Positions 1 through 8,254 of a stretch of DNA of 64,000 nt are shown here, in pieces (positions within the stretch are counted from its first letter, which is position 1; each line of letters starts with the position of its first letter). The notes under the pieces are model-generated. The model was not told the origin of the DNA and ran no database searches. It worked only from the letters and a program-made list of their open reading frames with translations. Where the stretch lies: assembly GCF_003208435.1 (NCBI RefSeq), contig NZ_QKMF01000003.1, forward strand, positions 1 to 64,000. The letters run 5' to 3'. This DNA is from Pelagimonas varians. Lineage in GTDB: Bacteria > Pseudomonadota > Alphaproteobacteria > Rhodobacterales > Rhodobacteraceae. Made by a program: the position numbers and the translations under genes.

Positions 1-505
1 GAGAGGGGAAGTCACGACCAACACTGTGGGTGACGCGCCCATGTTACCTGAGTTGTTAAACCAAATCCCCGACGATCAGGACATCGGCTCTGTGACCGCA
101 GACGGGGCCTACGACACCCGCAAATGCCATGATGCGATTGCCGCGCGTGGTGCCCATGCCGTCATACCGCCGCGCAGGAATGCCAAGCCTTGGAAACCTA
201 CAAGCGCGGGAGCGATCGCCCGCAACGAAGCCGTCAATGCATCGAGATATTTAGGACGAGCACTATGGCGACAATGGAGCGGATACCACCGACGAAGCCG
301 CGTCGAAACGAAGATGCATTGCGTGAAACTGATGGGCCAGAGCCTCATGGCGAGAGACTTTGAGCGGCAAGTCGCGGAAGTGCAAATCCGCATCGCAGTC
401 CTTAACCGCTACACCGCTTTGGGCATACCAGTCACTGAGCCTGTAGGCTAAATCCGGATGGGGAAAGGGGAAGCTCGCCTTTCATCCGATTTGTGCAACA
501 AAGCC
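1..505 (+). mobile_element. IS5-family insertion sequence, right part only (left part outside window)
   Basis: The transposase C-terminal region (2-451) is followed at 488-505 by GATTTGTGCAACAAAGCC. This reads on the minus strand as GGCTTTGTTGCACAAATC, the kind of terminal inverted repeat found on many IS5-family elements. The element therefore appears to end at about 505. The left end lies outside the window, so the target duplication cannot be checked. It lies just outside the 58-base repeat that marks the island boundary (567). Confidence 0.75.
2..451 (+). CDS. IS5-family transposase, C-terminal part
   Basis: This is a DDE transposase that would catalyse cut-and-paste movement of the surrounding IS. 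The reading frame is open from base 2, so the gene begins before the window. The visible part holds the second catalytic Asp in TADGAYD and the catalytic Glu in RRSRVETKMHC, then the conserved tail around LNRYTALGIPVTEPVG. It ends at a TAA stop (449-451), shortly before the right inverted repeat. The visible part is undamaged. Whether the N-terminal half is intact cannot be judged. Confidence 0.85.
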   Translation, partial: RGEVTTNTVGDAPMLPELLNQIPDDQDIGSVTADGAYDTRKCHDAIAARGAHAVIPPRRNAKPWKPTSAGAIARNEAVNASRYLGRALWRQWSGYHRRSRVETKMHCVKLMGQSLMARDFERQVAEVQIRIAVLNRYTALGIPVTEPVG

Positions 506-566
506 GGAATGTGTGGCAGGCTATGTGGCAGTACTATAAATTTCCAAGCTTCCAAGAACTAAGTCA

Positions 567-624
567 TTGAAAGTAAATGGAGGCGAGTACCGGAATCGAA
601 CCGGTGTGGACGGATTTGCAATCC
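567..624 (-). repeat. Distal attachment repeat: 3' part of tRNA-Cys (attL-like)
   Basis: All 58 bases are identical to 34450-34507. Positions 578-624 correspond to the 3' 47 nucleotides of tRNA-Cys, from the encoded CCA up to the anticodon loop. Identity stops at 625, where the tRNA would continue, so this is a tRNA remnant and not a functional gene. Integrases that target tRNA genes leave such a 3' fragment at the far end of the inserted element. The GTAAAATGA at 657-665 resembles repeats beside the other att copy. Confidence 0.88.
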
Positions 625-735
625 CAAGGACCTCACTGTTTCTATTGGATGAATTTGTAAAATGAACTGCGAAGTACCTATAAGGTGTCAGTCGGTTAGC
701 CTGTCAAAGTAAAACGTGAAGACGGTGCGCGAGCT

Positions 736-1875
736 TCATAGTTTTTCTGAATTTCCAACCCTTGTAGCGAAATAGCGGTGGGAAAGCGCTAACTGGCTAG
801 GCCGCTCCGCTTCCTTTGTCGGCACGAAAATCCGCTTGTCATGGTAGTTCCAATACGGAGTTGACGCGAGGCTCGGTGACAATTCCACTTTACCTGTCTC
901 TGGGTGGATTTTGAGAAGATGCAGATCGAATAGTGTATGCAGGTCGGTTCGGAGCAATATTCCATTTGTGATGTCGTTAGTTTCGTCACCCAAGTAAGGG
1001 GTAACATGGGCGGCTTCGAGTACAGCCTCGACCTCGATTTTGCTGATTGCGCAAGCGCCGTCGTATGCCTTCAGCAGCGCTTGCCGGAACTTCTTTTGCC
1101 CCCGCCTTTGGGCGATCTGTCTCAAGACTCTATTTCGTGAGTCGACAGTGTCGGTTGGATCGAAATCTACCTTATCGGTGATCTTGTTGAGTTCAGTTTG
1201 AGCCGTTACGACTTGCGTGTCCCGTGCCGTTGGCTCACACCCCATGAGAACGGGATAAAACAATCCAACTACTCGACTGAGCTCTCGACCCAAATCGAGG
1301 GCGGGCAGCGCTTCCAGCGTGCTCCATTCGTCGAAACCTTCATCGCCGTCAGAAAGACGGGCCTTTGTATTGTAGTGCCATCTCCCATCAAGCTCTAAGT
1401 CTCGCGAAAGTTGAACTGTTCGTTCGTCATTTGACAAAGGTAGCTTTCGATTGATCATCGGAACGATAGTTCTGTTGCGATGTTTGACGGACAGGTCGTG
1501 GTAATCGTCTTCGTTGATGCTAATGGCGAACCCCACTTCGAGCCCACGTTCGGACGCGATCGCGTATATCTGCGGCATGCGTGCGAATTCTTCGGATCCA
1601 GCTCCGCAGATTGAAACCCAAACATCAACTGGGCGGTGGCCACGTGAGCCGTATTGCGGAGAATAGTTCATCGATTTGATCTCGACGGACTCAGGTTTGG
1701 TCAGGTTCGCTTGAGCTGCTTCCGCAGCACCCATCAACTCTTGATAAATGAGCGTATACTTCTCCTTATCTCGCTCAGGCAGAACCCCGGGGTTGTTTTT
1801 GCTCCCGAAAGCATTTGTCGGTGCGTCTTTCCAACGTGAAAAAACTTCGAATGCTGATGGATCGGTGCTTAGCAT
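736..1875 (-). CDS. HNH endonuclease domain protein
   Basis: This is a protein of 379 residues with a C-terminal HNH nuclease-like domain at about residues 262-335. His290 lies in LEAAHVTPYLG, Asn304 in ITNGILLRTDLHTLFD and His313 in the same motif. This is the arrangement seen in many restriction- or defence-associated HNH proteins. The N-terminal 240 residues have no family I recognise. There is no signal peptide, so it should be cytoplasmic. The ATG at 1873-1875 directly abuts the TGA of the upstream MazG-like gene, so the two are translated as a pair. A role in DNA cleavage is inferred from the motif; the target is unknown. It is the first cargo inside the left island boundary. Confidence 0.75.
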   Translation of the reverse strand: MLSTDPSAFEVFSRWKDAPTNAFGSKNNPGVLPERDKEKYTLIYQELMGAAEAAQANLTKPESVEIKSMNYSPQYGSRGHRPVDVWVSICGAGSEEFARMPQIYAIASERGLEVGFAISINEDDYHDLSVKHRNRTIVPMINRKLPLSNDERTVQLSRDLELDGRWHYNTKARLSDGDEGFDEWSTLEALPALDLGRELSRVVGLFYPVLMGCEPTARDTQVVTAQTELNKITDKVDFDPTDTVDSRNRVLRQIAQRRGQKKFRQALLKAYDGACAISKIEVEAVLEAAHVTPYLGDETNDITNGILLRTDLHTLFDLHLLKIHPETGKVELSPSLASTPYWNYHDKRIFVPTKEAERPSQLALSHRYFATRVGNSEKL

Positions 1876-2220
1876 TCAATCCTCCCCTCCCGGTTTGGCA
1901 ACTCCACGGCTAGCCGACACAGGAAAACGCTCTTCGTTGAGATCAATCTTCTTGTTCGTCGCATCGACGAGGTCGATCCCGGTGCTGTCACACAGTAAGA
2001 GTAGGTACGAGAAAACGTCAGCGACTTCGCTCTCAAGCTTTTGCTTCAAAGCGCCGTCGAGTTCAGCGTCTTCGCGCCGCCACTGAAAAAGCTCCAGAAG
2101 TTCTGCGGCTTCCACAGACACTGACAAGGCCAGATCCTTAGGCGTATGAAACTGTGCCCAGTCGCGATTGTCTCGGAAGGCTCTCAGCCGCGCTATTAGT
2201 GTCTTAATTGTTAGATCCAT
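1876..2220 (-). CDS. MazG-like nucleotide pyrophosphohydrolase
   Basis: This is an all-alpha NTP pyrophosphohydrolase of 114 residues, of the MazG/dCTPase type. It would hydrolyse nucleoside triphosphates to monophosphate and pyrophosphate using Mg2+. The metal-binding signature is visible as E37xxE40 in VEAAELLELFQW and E65xxD68 in ESEVADVFSYLLLL. The length fits the small single-domain members of the family. It is immediately followed by the HNH gene with no gap. The substrate (canonical, modified or damaged nucleotide) cannot be told from the sequence. The family name is firm; the pairing with a nuclease suggests phage defence or nucleotide surveillance, which is inference. Confidence 0.8.
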   Translation of the reverse strand: MDLTIKTLIARLRAFRDNRDWAQFHTPKDLALSVSVEAAELLELFQWRREDAELDGALKQKLESEVADVFSYLLLLCDSTGIDLVDATNKKIDLNEERFPVSASRGVAKPGGED

Positions 2221-2791
2221 AAAATGAGTTGGGCTACATTATCAAAATGAACCCAGTAGGGTAAAGCTATGCTGCATGAGCTTGCGAAACCCTGAAAGAA
2301 AACAAGAAGTGGTTGCTATTTCGCAAAACGGATTTAGTTCGACGATTAACAATCTCGACAATCCCTTCGCCAGTATTCGGTAGGGAAAGGTATATCTATA
2401 AATTTCATGTACTTATCAGATAGTGAATGGCTAATTATTGCAATGATTAACCGCAGCCAAGAGGCGTAAGATGTTATTTTTCTAGAGGTTGATACTGGAA
2501 ATCAACTGGTGTACTCGGGTTTGCAATCTTAGTTACTATGCATATTTCGTGGGGTCTTTTTGTATGGTGAGCTACAGGGCGTATGTGCAGTATATTGGGG
2601 TGGTTGTTAATTTTTGAGCGAATTGGCCGCAAAAATTGAGCTGTGTGCCTAAAGGTGGCAAGCTAAAGTATCAGTCTAAGCGGCACCATTTCACACCTAT
2701 TGACAAGATGTGAATAATTTTTCTACCATGAGCGCATAAAGCCCTACGATTTTCGATCTCCAGATTTTTTCTGACACCGTTGAGGTAAATG
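2221..2791. other. AT-rich intergenic region, no gene seen
   Basis: These 571 bases lie between two divergently read gene pairs. They are rich in A and T, have stops in all frames, and contain no RNA gene I recognise. They must hold the promoters for the MazG-HNH pair (leftward) and for the exported-protein pair (rightward). No consensus promoter is clear enough to place. Confidence 0.5.
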
Positions 2792-4186
2792 ATGTTCTAT
2801 TCTGTCCGCAGAATGTTTAAGCTTTTTTTCCATTTCACGGTGTTTTTATTCTCGGGATTGGCGACGCAAGCAGATACACTAGATGGCAGCTCCATTTTTA
2901 GTTTCAACAAATCGATAGAAGAAATAACAAGCAAGCTTTCCGCTGAAGAGAACTTCCATTTCGAAGCGGGAATTTATCACATCCTCTTTAGTGACGAAAA
3001 GTACAATGGCATTCCTCCAAGGTTCTTGCCTGTGTACCTCAAGCAAGCGTTTGTTTCATCATTGGAGAAATTAGATGGTTTATACTTTGCGACGGTCATA
3101 GAGACTGGAAAAGCAAATTTGCTACATCCTGAATTTTTGGACTCAATGCTTTCTGTAGGGAAAATGGGAAATGCAGAAAAACTGTTGATTGAAGCTATAG
3201 AGGATGATCCCAAGCGCGCGTCCGCGCTTTTAAGAGACATCTCAGGAAAGTATGTAAGGGCAGAATGTGACGAAGCTTTTTTCGATTCCCCAGTTTTTTC
3301 TAGTGACCCATATCTAAAACTTTTTCCGGAAGGTTCTGAGAACAATGCCTCCACGCTTGTTGAGTACTTAACAAAGCCTCGCGGGAGCGTGCCAGATCAG
3401 AAGCTAGAAAAGTTGGAAATTCTAGGCTTACCACCGACAACCTTTTTGTCTCATGAACCTCAAGTTAATTTTTGGCGTTCTCGAAACTCCTTAGGGCAAG
3501 GGGTATATCAGTTGACGATTTCAACAAATTTAACTTTCGGCAAAAACTACTTTAAGTGGTTGGCCATGAGTTTAACGGAAAAACATATTCCAGAAAGCAC
3601 TTGCGAACGTAGATACAAAGACCATAACGATTATCTCATGTCAGTTAATGGGGCTGACATACAAATAGACAACACTTTTACTACAGAGATTTGGAAATGC
3701 GGAAGGATTGATTTGGGCATTGGATCGAAAGGCTTCAAAACGAAAATTGGCAAGACTACCTCAAGCCAAACTTTTTCGATTTCCACTGAACTAGATCCTG
3801 ATGAATACGTGCTAAATTTTGAGTTTTCCGCCGAAGACGAGAAACTTGGCGTGCTGGAAAATATCAACCAATCACTAGATTTCGGAATTGGAACGAGTCG
3901 CTTGAATGGATTGTCAAACGCATCGGGTCTAGATTGGAAACAAGTAGCAACAGCAACCCAATTTGACACGGTCCAGTCACTTAGAAATCGGAAAATGAGT
4001 TACATTGGAGGAGACGCGTCAGATCTTGCTTTATATGTTGAAGCAAAGCTGCTTAACCCATTGAACCTTTATGAAGCATGTGTCGCGGCTGAAGACATGG
4101 TTTCTGAAGGGCCATTTATTCTCCCTGCAAATATTCTAGTGGATGCGGTTTTTTTGTTCTCTGAAAAAGAAGGGAATCTAAGATGA
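2792..4186 (+). CDS. Exported protein of unknown function
   Basis: The product has about 464 residues. The N-terminus (VRRMFKLFFHFTVFLFSGLA, then TQADTL) is a good signal peptide, so the protein is probably periplasmic or secreted. The remainder is soluble, acidic and rich in beta-type sequence after residue 200. I recognise no domain. GAGG at 2782-2785 favours the ATG at 2792 over the one at 2789. Its TGA overlaps the ATG of the next gene (ATGA at 4183-4186), so the two are translationally coupled. The codon use is AT-rich compared with the flanking core chromosome, a sign of transfer. Confidence 0.7.
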   Translation: MFYSVRRMFKLFFHFTVFLFSGLATQADTLDGSSIFSFNKSIEEITSKLSAEENFHFEAGIYHILFSDEKYNGIPPRFLPVYLKQAFVSSLEKLDGLYFATVIETGKANLLHPEFLDSMLSVGKMGNAEKLLIEAIEDDPKRASALLRDISGKYVRAECDEAFFDSPVFSSDPYLKLFPEGSENNASTLVEYLTKPRGSVPDQKLEKLEILGLPPTTFLSHEPQVNFWRSRNSLGQGVYQLTISTNLTFGKNYFKWLAMSLTEKHIPESTCERRYKDHNDYLMSVNGADIQIDNTFTTEIWKCGRIDLGIGSKGFKTKIGKTTSSQTFSISTELDPDEYVLNFEFSAEDEKLGVLENINQSLDFGIGTSRLNGLSNASGLDWKQVATATQFDTVQSLRNRKMSYIGGDASDLALYVEAKLLNPLNLYEACVAAEDMVSEGPFILPANILVDAVFLFSEKEGNLR

Positions 4187-5172
4187 GGTTGATAGCAAAT
4201 CGCTTGGCCTTCACGTTTATATTAGTTTGCGCTTTAACTGGCTGTTTTGATGGTGAATTTGGCGATTCATTGGTTCAAAAAGTTAGAATTGACTATCGCA
4301 CTGACAGTCAGCCAAGTTGTGGCTGTGGACAAAGCGTATACCTAGTAAACCGCAGTGCTGAAAAGTCGATAGTCGAGGTTGGAATTGTCTCTTCTGGTGG
4401 TGGTTCACCTCGCAAGGACCGAACAATAATCAGAACTCTTCATGCTGGGGGGGAAACATTCATTGGATGCACGGCTAACACACCTCCAAGCGCTCCGATC
4501 TTATCGAATAGCTGTAGCTATAGGTCGATATACCGAATAAAAAATCAACGCAAGGCGTCAATCCGAAACCTTTTTCGACCAAGGATCGTTACCGTGGCGT
4601 CTACCGATACGGATCAGCTGAATTTTTCGTCGACGAATTCAAGCTATAGAGGAATATTGCCAAACTGCATTGACGAGTGTTCCTCTGGGAATTCTAGCAA
4701 CGCGGCTTGTTTAAACCTTCAAAATGTCCAATCTGATGTCATGGGGCAGATAGATTGGTTGGCAACTTCCTTGTCGGAGCTTGCCCCTTCTGCTGGCGCA
4801 GTTTCTAAAGCGAGTATCATGGAGAAATTTGGAGTCGCAAATGATCCTTGCGAACGGAGTGATACCGTTGTTGACGGTGCTACACTCAAAAATAGAGGGA
4901 TTGCTTGCCGTTTGGATAGTAGATTGAGTTCGCCTCGTGGCCCTTTGATTAGTACCATCCATATGGGCCCAACGGTATTTGCGAACCTTAGCGTAAACGA
5001 AGATAATTCTGTAACTGCGGTTTTTCGTGATGGTAGTGTTGCCGTTTCTTTTAGCGACCGAATACTCCACCAAGTGTTTGGCGGGGAAATTTTAGAAATT
5101 TCGTCGGGAAGTTTTGGAGTTATTGCTACCACGCCTTCCGGGTGTATTTCGCTCCGGCATCAGGATATTTAG
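4183..5172 (+). CDS. Cysteine-rich lipoprotein of unknown function
   Basis: The product has 329 residues. The N-terminus ends in the lipobox LTGC (Cys21), so the mature protein should be lipid-anchored in the outer or inner membrane. The mature part has many cysteines, for example CGCG near residue 46 and further Cys in ANTPPSAP-, LPNCIDEC-, NAAC- and IACRL-type contexts. This suggests several disulfides in an oxidising compartment. The C-terminal 80 residues look like beta strands. No known domain was recognised. It overlaps the upstream exported-protein gene by four bases and shares its AT-rich codon use, so the two probably work together at the cell envelope. The partnership is inferred only from overlap. 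Confidence 0.7.
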   Translation: MRLIANRLAFTFILVCALTGCFDGEFGDSLVQKVRIDYRTDSQPSCGCGQSVYLVNRSAEKSIVEVGIVSSGGGSPRKDRTIIRTLHAGGETFIGCTANTPPSAPILSNSCSYRSIYRIKNQRKASIRNLFRPRIVTVASTDTDQLNFSSTNSSYRGILPNCIDECSSGNSSNAACLNLQNVQSDVMGQIDWLATSLSELAPSAGAVSKASIMEKFGVANDPCERSDTVVDGATLKNRGIACRLDSRLSSPRGPLISTIHMGPTVFANLSVNEDNSVTAVFRDGSVAVSFSDRILHQVFGGEILEISSGSFGVIATTPSGCISLRHQDI

Positions 5173-5652
5173 AGTGGGTAAAATGAGTTGCGGCGGGCAC
5201 CTGTAAATATTCCTTGGCTTGCCTACTATTTTCAAAATTCATTCTCAAACTGATAGTGCCCGCTTTAGGAAAAGCATCGCAAAAACGCCGAAACATTTCT
5301 GATGGCGATACAACTGGCCATTATCGAAGCGAGAACGTTGAGTTTGAATGACAGATTTCGAAGTGAACTCAATAAACGTTCCAGATGCCTCGCATCCGGA
5401 GTAACCTGAGCCCCAAGTTCCCTCCAGCCTTGCGTGGAGTCTTTGGGGTTAAACCTTTGACCTTAAGCGGCCATCATATCCTCTGGCTTTGAACAATCAG
5501 AATGTAATGTCCTTTTTTTGGATCGATTTTGAGAGTATCTGTAGCCCTCAAATCTCCACAATCTCGATCTATTAGCCTTAGAAGGGCAAATTTCGGCTCA
5601 CAAATGAGCCTTGCCCGACGGCGATCATCGTTTTTAATCTGAGGATACGGAG
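5173..5652. other. Intergenic, probably decayed DNA
   Basis: These 480 bases hold no supported gene. The central part (about 5380-5500) has a mosaic look typical of an eroded mobile element, but I cannot match it to a named IS. No terminator with a clear T run was seen after the lipoprotein gene. Confidence 0.4.
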
Positions 5653-6060
5653 TTGATAAAAGTAGTTTTGGTGATGACTGGTATTCTGGTCGCTGTCACA
5701 GCATTGGCTTACGCGATGACCGGTCTTGTGGCGCTCATTGTTTTGGCTATTGCGGCTTGGCCTTTCATTGTTGCGCTCTTTGCAGGGGCTCAACTCGTTC
5801 TTGCCGGTCAATACTACACTGCAGGTGCGGTGGTATTTGGAGGTTTGGTAGCACAGTTTCTTTGGACCGCGTTCCAAGGGCATTCTCAGCGGCGTAAGCA
5901 AGCTGAAGAGCTATACCGAATTCAATTTCGCCATAGGCAAGAACAGGAGCTGCTCGCTGCTCATGGTCGAGATTCTGAGAGGATCAGGGGTTGGGATGGA
6001 AAATCACAGCTCAAACTTGAAGTAACCCCGCTCCCAGAAGGCCTTGAACATCTGGGATAG
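5653..6060 (+). CDS. Small membrane protein, unknown function
   Basis: The product has 135 residues. The first 80 are hydrophobic and would make two or three membrane helices (VVLVMTGILVAVTALAYAM, then LVALIVLAIAAWPFIVALFA, then a weaker one near GAVVFGGLVAQFLW). The C-terminal 55 residues are charged and probably cytoplasmic, with a short coiled-coil-like stretch (RRKQAEELYRIQFRHRQEQE). A TTG start at 5653 is chosen because GAGGA lies at 5641-5645; an in-frame ATG seven codons later is the alternative. No family was recognised. Confidence 0.5.
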   Translation: MIKVVLVMTGILVAVTALAYAMTGLVALIVLAIAAWPFIVALFAGAQLVLAGQYYTAGAVVFGGLVAQFLWTAFQGHSQRRKQAEELYRIQFRHRQEQELLAAHGRDSERIRGWDGKSQLKLEVTPLPEGLEHLG

Positions 6061-6411
6061 AACGCCTCTTCATTTCGTTCGTTTTCGAGAGGGGTCGCCC
6101 AACGGCAGCGTGACCGTGTGGTCCACCCGACCGTCGATCTTGAAACTGTCTTTTGAAAACCGTTTTCTCATAACCCAGCTAACTAGCGTTTTGGAGGGCG
6201 GGGCGGCGACTGTTCGAGCTTTCTGGAATGGTTCGTGCTTTCAAGAAACGCGAACCTGTTATGATGCAGTTCCAACAGAATGCATCTGTCCGATTTGAGT
6301 ATACTCAAATGAAACGCTTCGAATTGCAATTAGTGTGTCCTATTAGACTTGCCGAATCATTTTTCGGTCGCCATAACTTTGTGGGACAGACTAATAGGAC
6401 ACTTGGAGCAG
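6061..6411. other. Intergenic region upstream of the serine recombinase
   Basis: These 351 bases hold no supported gene. Short frames here overlap each other and lack ribosome binding sites. The 3' part carries the inverted repeat listed separately and must include the promoter of the recombinase. Confidence 0.5.
6335..6402. repeat. Perfect 12-base inverted repeat before the recombinase (candidate res/operator)
   Basis: GTGTCCTATTAG (6335-6346) is mirrored by CTAATAGGACAC (6391-6402). The arms are 44 bases apart and the site ends ten bases before the recombinase start. Serine resolvases usually act at, and repress from, paired inverted sites directly upstream of their own gene. This is therefore a candidate recombination and autoregulation site. 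The role is inferred from position and symmetry only. Confidence 0.6.
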
Positions 6412-6981
6412 ATGATGGGTGAAATGATCGGGTATGCGCGAGTTTCCAGTCGTGGGCAGAATATGGAGCCTCAGATCGAAGCGCTGACGCGCGCAGGCGT
6501 AAGTTCGGAACACCTTTATCAGGAGAAAGTATCGGGAACGTCTCGCAGCGGTCGCGCTGAACTGGCCGCGCTTCTGCACAGGGGCATCCGCAAGGGCGAT
6601 AGGCTAGTTGTCACTCGTCTAGATAGACTGGCAAGGTCGTTGCGCGATTTACAAAACATCGTCCACGATCTGAAAGAACGTGAAGTGGATTTGGTTGTCT
6701 TGGAGCAATCCATCGACACGAGCACTGCGGAAGGTCGTTTGTTCTTCAATATGCTGGGTGCTATCGGTGAATTTGAAACCGAGTTGCGAAAAGCTCGTCA
6801 GCGCGAAGGCATTGATGCGGCGCTAGCGAAGGGGACTAAAAGCCCATTCAAAGGACGTCCGTCGACAATAGATGCAGACCGGATTTCATCCCTGCGTCAG
6901 CAGGGGGTGACGCCGACTGCAATTGCAAAGGAATTGGGGATCGCTCGTTCGTCCGTTTATCGCTACCTCCATTCCGAGTGA
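6412..6981 (+). CDS. Serine recombinase, resolvase/invertase family
   Basis: This 189-residue recombinase would cut and rejoin DNA through a phosphoserine link. The catalytic domain is at the N-terminus: the IGYARVSSRGQN motif holds the nucleophile (Ser12), and DRLVVTRLDRLARSLRDL holds the conserved arginines. A linker helix with GEFETELRKARQREGI follows. The C-terminus is a helix-turn-helix (QQGVTPTAIAKELGIARSSV). The size matches small resolvases of the Tn3/Hin type. GGAG at 6404-6407 supports a start at 6412 or 6415. No transposase lies beside it, so it may be a leftover of a transposon or an island-specific resolvase. Confidence 0.9.
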   Translation: MMGEMIGYARVSSRGQNMEPQIEALTRAGVSSEHLYQEKVSGTSRSGRAELAALLHRGIRKGDRLVVTRLDRLARSLRDLQNIVHDLKEREVDLVVLEQSIDTSTAEGRLFFNMLGAIGEFETELRKARQREGIDAALAKGTKSPFKGRPSTIDADRISSLRQQGVTPTAIAKELGIARSSVYRYLHSE

Positions 6982-7330
6982 GCCAAAGGACCCAACGGCC
7001 GGCTCTCCAAGCTAGTCCCTCAATGACCGCTCCCAGCCCCAAAGCGGCCCGGTGTTCGCAAGGCCTTCGCTTGTGCAGCATCTAAAAGGCGGGCGGATTG
7101 CGGACCTTGGCCGCATCTGCACGGCCGCTGCCTCAGTTTGAGGAAAGCTGCCATTCAGAAGCACGAATTCTTGCCACAAAGATCGGCCGTGCGCAGGAAG
7201 TAGCAGGAAGTAGGCAGTGAAAAGTTGAAGCGCGGCAAGCGGTCGAACTCTTTGGGCGCTTTTATCTCAAGGGGATGGCCCCCAAGGTTAAGTGGGCACC
7301 AAATGTTTAGTCGTTCAAGAACGGGTGGCT
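6982..7330. other. Intergenic, decayed sequence
   Basis: These 349 bases lie between the recombinase and the convergent DUF4268 gene. I see no coding frame with a binding site and no RNA gene. The stretch around 7090-7170 has the degraded look shared by other gaps in this island. Confidence 0.4.
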
Positions 7331-8254
7331 TCATACAAGACTGTCCGCAAAAATTTCTGACGTCGCCTGCAACCAAATCTTAGCCTTTTCGCATTGCCAC
7401 AGTGCGGCTCTCTCCCAGTTCTCGGACTTTGTGGTGTCAATCTTCAAGAAGCAAACTGGATGTGAAGACGCGGTCGCATCTTTCATTTCTCCGCCTACCA
7501 GCTCCTTGAAGCGATCTGACTCAGCCTCGAACCGCTCAAAAACGTCAGCGGGCGTGCTTCCTCTCGGGCCACGAAGGAAGAGCCCTACGCCGTCAATAGC
7601 GATGTAGATACTGATAACGAAGCATGACACATCGTCAGGCACCAACCACTGACTAGAAGATCCATTCAGCGTGATCCCTTGGTCCTCCAACTCAGGGCAT
7701 GTCGAAACTAGCTTGCTCCAATATGCTTGCCTTTGGGAGGCACGCGGCGATTGAGTTCTATTCTCCCTTTGAACCGCATGCATTTGCCGTTCCCAATTAT
7801 TTGGGCGTTCGAGAACCTCGAACATTGGAGCAGGGTCACTTTCGCCAATACGAACCACACGAAGACGGACAGCGAAGAACGCGAATGGATCTACGGTGTG
7901 CTCATTCAACCACTTCAGTGCCGCTAGATGTGGTTCGGAAAAGTCTGTAGCAATCCAAACGATGATCTGTGCGTCAGTTCCGGCGAGGTAGGTCATCACC
8001 TGACCAAGGTGCCCGTGATTGGACTTCTCAAGTTGGTTCTCGATCAGGACGACCCGATCATCTTGTGGACATCTTGCGACAATATCTGCGAAGTAACCTC
8101 CGACTGAAGTCTCCTTACTCTCGAACTCGAGTTGGATGCCAAGTTCTTCGCCAAGGACGGAGAGATTTTCAGCTAACCAAGGCGTGAAATCGATTGCTTC
8201 GTGAGACCATGCTTCCCTTGGGGGAATATCTGTAAGAAGTCCAATATTGCTCAT
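7331..8254 (-). CDS. DUF4268-type protein with PD-(D/E)XK nuclease-like fold
   Basis: The product has 307 residues. The N-terminal half resembles the PD-(D/E)XK nuclease superfamily: GGYFADIVA supplies an Asp (about residue 57) and RVVLIENQ supplies the Glu-Asn-Gln group (about residues 72-74). The last 130 residues resemble the DUF4268 domain (QRQAYWSKLV- onward). The start at 8254 is chosen because family members commonly begin just before the motif EAxDFTPWLAEN, seen here near residue 20; a frame opening 66 bases earlier lacks support. Such proteins are frequent in mobile and defence regions, but their activity is not established. Cytoplasmic; no signal peptide. Confidence 0.7.
   Translation of the reverse strand: MSNIGLLTDIPPREAWSHEAIDFTPWLAENLSVLGEELGIQLEFESKETSVGGYFADIVARCPQDDRVVLIENQLEKSNHGHLGQVMTYLAGTDAQIIVWIATDFSEPHLAALKWLNEHTVDPFAFFAVRLRVVRIGESDPAPMFEVLERPNNWERQMHAVQRENRTQSPRASQRQAYWSKLVSTCPELEDQGITLNGSSSQWLVPDDVSCFVISIYIAIDGVGLFLRGPRGSTPADVFERFEAESDRFKELVGGEMKDATASSHPVCFLKIDTTKSENWERAALWQCEKAKIWLQATSEIFADSLV

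Noticed and set aside
567-624. Possible second tRNA-Cys gene at the left end
   Set aside because: Only the 3' 47 nucleotides of the tRNA are present; the 5' half is missing, so it is an attachment remnant.
6044-6422. Two overlapping short frames between the membrane protein and the recombinase
   Set aside because: They overlap each other and the recombinase start, with no binding sites.
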